Notes under the pieces: model-generated
What the model saw: the letters and a program-made list of their open reading frames with translations, nothing else
Databases searched by the model: none
What the model was told of the DNA's origin: nothing
Source of the DNA: an uncultured Eubacteriales bacterium
Lineage (GTDB): Bacteria; Bacillota; Clostridia; Peptostreptococcales; Anaerovoracaceae
NCBI GenBank assembly: GCA_902795265.1
Contig: CADBKM010000017.1
Coordinates: forward strand, 1 to 55,306
Length of the DNA: 55,306 nucleotides
Direction: 5' to 3'
Part shown: positions 53,222 to 55,306 of the stretch, piece after piece
Numbering within the stretch: the first letter of the stretch is position 1
How the letters are laid out: each line of letters starts with the position of its first letter
Made by a program: the position numbers and the translations under genes

Positions 53222-53842
53222 ATGGCAGATAATATCGATAACATCGAAAATATCGAGAGCACCGAAACCAGAGAGCCTGTAAAGGCCAGCGTATCCCCTC
53301 TCGAAGGCGAAGGCCTCAGAGGAGACGGTACTGCAAAGTGGTATGTCGTTCATACATATTCGGGCTACGAGAATAAGGTAAAGACCAGCATCGACAGGAT
53401 GGTCGAGTACCGCGGAATGCAGGATCTCATCCAGGAAGTCGTAATTCCGACTGAAGAGAGGATCGAGATCAAAGACGGAGTCAAGAAAGTAAAGACCCGC
53501 AAGCTGTTCCCTGGTTACGTCGTCATCAAGATGGTCGTAAACAATGAGACCTGGTACCTCGTCCGTAACACCGAAGGAGTTACAGGTTTCGTAGGACACG
53601 GTTCCGATCCTATTCCTCTGACAAAAGAGGAGATCGTAAGAATGGGAATCGAAAAGCTCAGAATCGACCTGGATATCGAGGTAGGAGACACGATCCGCAT
53701 CATCGGAGGAGTATTCGAGGGCCAGCTCGGCATCGTCGAAGCTATCAATCCTGAGAAGCAGATCGTAAAGGTCCGCATCTCGATGTTCGGTAGAGATACG
53801 CCTGCAGAGATCGAGTTCTCACAGGTAAGCAAGCTCCGTTAA
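53222..53842 (+). CDS. nusG: Transcription antitermination/termination factor NusG
   Basis: 206 residues, slightly long owing to a ~35-residue acidic N-terminal extension. NGN domain with WYVVHTYSGYENKVKTSIDRM and TRKLFPGYVVIKM, then a KOW domain with VGDTIRIIGGVFEGQLGIVEAIN and the last strand. It binds RNA polymerase and couples to ribosomes or Rho. Sixteen bases after secE. Confidence 0.95.
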   Translation: MADNIDNIENIESTETREPVKASVSPLEGEGLRGDGTAKWYVVHTYSGYENKVKTSIDRMVEYRGMQDLIQEVVIPTEERIEIKDGVKKVKTRKLFPGYVVIKMVVNNETWYLVRNTEGVTGFVGHGSDPIPLTKEEIVRMGIEKLRIDLDIEVGDTIRIIGGVFEGQLGIVEAINPEKQIVKVRISMFGRDTPAEIEFSQVSKLR

Positions 53843-53876
53843 GAGCTTGCACAAATACTAAGGAAAGGAGACAGCA

Positions 53877-54311
53877 ATGGCAAAGAAGATCGACGGCTAC
53901 ATCAAGCTGCAGATCCCTGCCGGAGCAGCAACACCTGCACCACCGGTTGGTCCGGCTCTCGGTCAGAAGAGCGTTAACATCATGGACTTCTGCAAACAGT
54001 TCAATGCTAGAACACAGGACCAGCAGGGAATGATCATCCCGGTTGTAATCACAGTTTACACTGACAGATCATTCGATTTCGTATGCAAGACTCCACCGGC
54101 TGCAGTCCTCATCAAGAAGGCAGCAGGAATCGAGCACGCATCCGGAACACCTAACAAGGAAAAGGTTGCATCTATTACGCTCGCACAGGCAGAAGAGATC
54201 GCAAAGACAAAGATGCCGGATCTCAACGCAGCATCCCTCGAGGCAGCAACAGACATGATCAAGGGAACAGCTCGCTCAAGGGAACAGCTCGCAGCATGGG
54301 AGTTACGGTAG
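53877..54311 (+). CDS. rplK: Ribosomal protein L11, C-terminus altered by a 17-bp duplication
   Basis: As read, 144 residues. [37 protein letters not shown] and the RNA-binding C-domain are normal up to DMIKGTARS. Then [10 protein letters not shown] replaces the expected SMGVTVVE. Bases 54259-54275 are repeated exactly at 54276-54292. Removing one copy gives [15 protein letters not shown] and a stop at 54317-54319, for exactly 141 residues, the family length. Only the final strand is affected, so partial function is possible. GAAAGGAG lies before the start. rplA follows. Confidence 0.95.
   Translation: MAKKIDGYIKLQIPAGAATPAPPVGPALGQKSVNIMDFCKQFNARTQDQQGMIIPVVITVYTDRSFDFVCKTPPAAVLIKKAAGIEHASGTPNKEKVASITLAQAEEIAKTKMPDLNAASLEAATDMIKGTARSREQLAAWELR
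54259..54292 (+). repeat. Perfect 17-bp tandem duplication at the end of rplK
   Basis: The unit TCAAGGGAACAGCTCGC occurs at 54259-54275 and at 54276-54292 with no mismatch. It shifts the frame at the last eight codons. Same period as the duplication in the EF-G-like gene. Confidence 0.97.
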
Positions 54312-54361
54312 TTGAGTAATGACGTGGGAGGCGAAAGCCGGTTGTACCACAAGGAGGAAAA

Positions 54362-55057
54362 ATGAAAAGATCAAAGAGATACGCAGAGCTCGCTAAGTCG
54401 TATGACAAGCACGCGCTCGTAGACGTAGAAACTGCTATCAAGCAGATCAAGAGCTTTGACAACGCAAAGTTCGACGAGACAATTGAGATGCACTTCCGCC
54501 TCGGAGTAGACGGCAGACACGCAGATCAGCAGGTAAGAGGAGCTATGGTTCTCCCTCACGGCACTGGTAAGAGCAAGAAAGTTCTTGTTTTCGCTAAGGG
54601 CCCTAAGGCAGAGGAAGCAGCAGCTGCAGGCGCAGATTTCGTAGGCGCTGAGGACATGGCAGACAAGATCAAGAATGAGAACTGGTTCGACTTCGACGCA
54701 GTCGTAGCAACACCTGACATGATGGGAGTTGTAGGACGCCTCGGTAAGATCCTCGGACCTAGAGGACTCATGCCAAACCCTAAGTCCGGCACTGTAACCA
54801 TGGACATCACAAAAGCCCTTGAGGACATCAAGGCAGGTAAAGTTGAGTACAGACTTGACAAGGCTAACATCATCCACTGCATCATCGGCAAGAAGTCGTT
54901 CACAGAGCAGCAGCTGGTTGAGAACGCAAACGCACTCATCCAGGCTATCGCTAAGGCTAAGCCGGCAGCAGCAAAGGGCCAGTACTTCAAGAGCATCAGC
55001 ATCGCAGCAACGATGAGCCCAGGAGTTAAGGTAAACCCTGCAACAGTTACCCTCTAA
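54362..55057 (+). CDS. rplA: Ribosomal protein L1
   Basis: 231 residues, normal. N-terminal [31 protein letters not shown], the central [19 protein letters not shown] signature and a domain II in the middle are all intact. Binds 23S rRNA in the L1 stalk and can repress its own message. AGGAGG before ATG. It is the last gene before the L10 leader. Confidence 0.96.
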   Translation: MKRSKRYAELAKSYDKHALVDVETAIKQIKSFDNAKFDETIEMHFRLGVDGRHADQQVRGAMVLPHGTGKSKKVLVFAKGPKAEEAAAAGADFVGAEDMADKIKNENWFDFDAVVATPDMMGVVGRLGKILGPRGLMPNPKSGTVTMDITKALEDIKAGKVEYRLDKANIIHCIIGKKSFTEQQLVENANALIQAIAKAKPAAAKGQYFKSISIAATMSPGVKVNPATVTL

Positions 55058-55089
55058 GTCTATACAGGACTGACAAAAGCGAATATCCA

Positions 55090-55184
55090 ACCTAAGACAG
55101 CGGGTGCGAAAGCTTAATTTCCCGCCGAGGTACAATTCATAGATTTGAACCCCGCTGTCTGAACGACGCGGGGTATTTGTACCT
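55090..55184 (+). promoter_or_regulatory. Ribosomal protein L10 leader (autoregulatory RNA)
   Basis: The consensus AACCTAAGACAGCGGGTGCGAAAG style start is followed by CCCGCCGAGGTACAA. AGACAGCGGG (55095-55104) can pair with CCCGCTGTCT (55151-55160), perfect 10 bp; ACCCCGC (55149-55155) alternatively pairs with GCGGGGT (55168-55174), a terminator-like stem; AGGTACAA (55128-55135) can pair with TTGTACCT (55177-55184). This mutually exclusive arrangement is expected for L10(L12)4-controlled attenuation of rplJ-rplL. Confidence 0.82.
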
Positions 55185-55231
55185 ACAAGACAAAAAATAA
55201 GGCGAGTGGATATCGCCGGAAAGGAGAAATA

Positions 55232-55306
55232 ATGTCTGTAGAAGCAAAGAAAGCTAAACAGGTCGTCATCGACGAGATCAAGGAAAAGTTTGAAAAAGCC
55301 GGATCC
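55232..55306 (+). CDS. rplJ: Ribosomal protein L10, N-terminal part (runs off the window)
   Basis: Only the first 25 codons are in the window, MSVEAKKAKQVVIDEIKEKFEKA, matching the start of L10. It is preceded by GAAAGGAG and the L10 leader. Anchors the L7/L12 stalk and P0 fold. The stop and the rest lie beyond 55306. Confidence 0.9.
   Translation, partial: MSVEAKKAKQVVIDEIKEKFEKAGS

Overview
The window looks like a chromosomal segment of an anaerobic Clostridia-type Firmicute. Supporting signs are strong AGGAGG ribosome binding sites, TTGACA/TATAAT and extended -10 (TGnTATACT) promoters, a Gram-positive secE-nusG-rplK-rplA-rplJ block with an L10 leader, sortase-anchored pilin-like protein, and families typical of Clostridia (DUF3343/YedF, DUF4085, SARP-type response regulator, MrnC). 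Placement near Anaerovoracaceae/Mogibacterium-like organisms is an inference from gene content only.

Layout. 1-1472: decayed IS66-family transposase beside an inverted repeat that may be another IS end. 1631-9394: a promoter, a structured leader and a 2481-residue cell-wall-anchored vWA/Cna-B/FctA-like surface protein. 9597-12543: response regulator, membrane protein and LytS-like kinase operon. 12622-13577: XRE-PIN toxin-antitoxin pair. 13572-15547 (minus): DUF3343, YedF and a probable PD-(D/E)XK-fold protein. 15593-16691: a 1.1-kb gene-free gap with a very strongly folded GC-rich core. 16692-28463: a run of plus-strand genes (HAD phosphatase, sugar MFS, GDPD, phosphoesterase, ABC exporter-GNAT fusion, GNAT-AlkD fusion, DUF1295, RarA). 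28569-29276 (minus): deoD. 29610-34243: asnS, a frameshifted EF-G-like GTPase, and a CPBP protease whose end runs into a TnpB element (34227-35481, minus). 35747-39410 (minus): response regulator, kinase and radA. 39665-43347: carD, ispDF, proS. 43400-47322: chrA pair, cysS, thyA, mrnC. 47429-52344: pgeF, sdaAB, sdaAA, folA, DUF4085, rlmB. 52378-55306: a 200-nt hairpin, then rpmG, secE, nusG, rplK, rplA, L10 leader and the start of rplJ.

Functional links: thyA and folA close the dTMP-folate cycle; asnS, proS, cysS, mrnC, rlmB, nusG and the ribosomal proteins form a translation/transcription core; carD is cotranscribed with isoprenoid synthesis (ispDF) and proS; the ABC-GNAT, GNAT-AlkD and rarA run is suggestive of DNA-damage or genotoxin tolerance.

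The most striking observations are: two separate perfect 17-bp tandem duplications, each frameshifting a conserved translation gene (EF-G-like and rplK), with removal of one copy restoring the family sequence exactly; the multi-hairpin region 16201-16505; a 200-nt hairpin upstream of rpmG; two in-tandem GNAT fusions; a shared AAGCGCTT-centred block in two distant promoter regions; and two probably leaderless genes. No tRNA, rRNA or CRISPR array was recognised.
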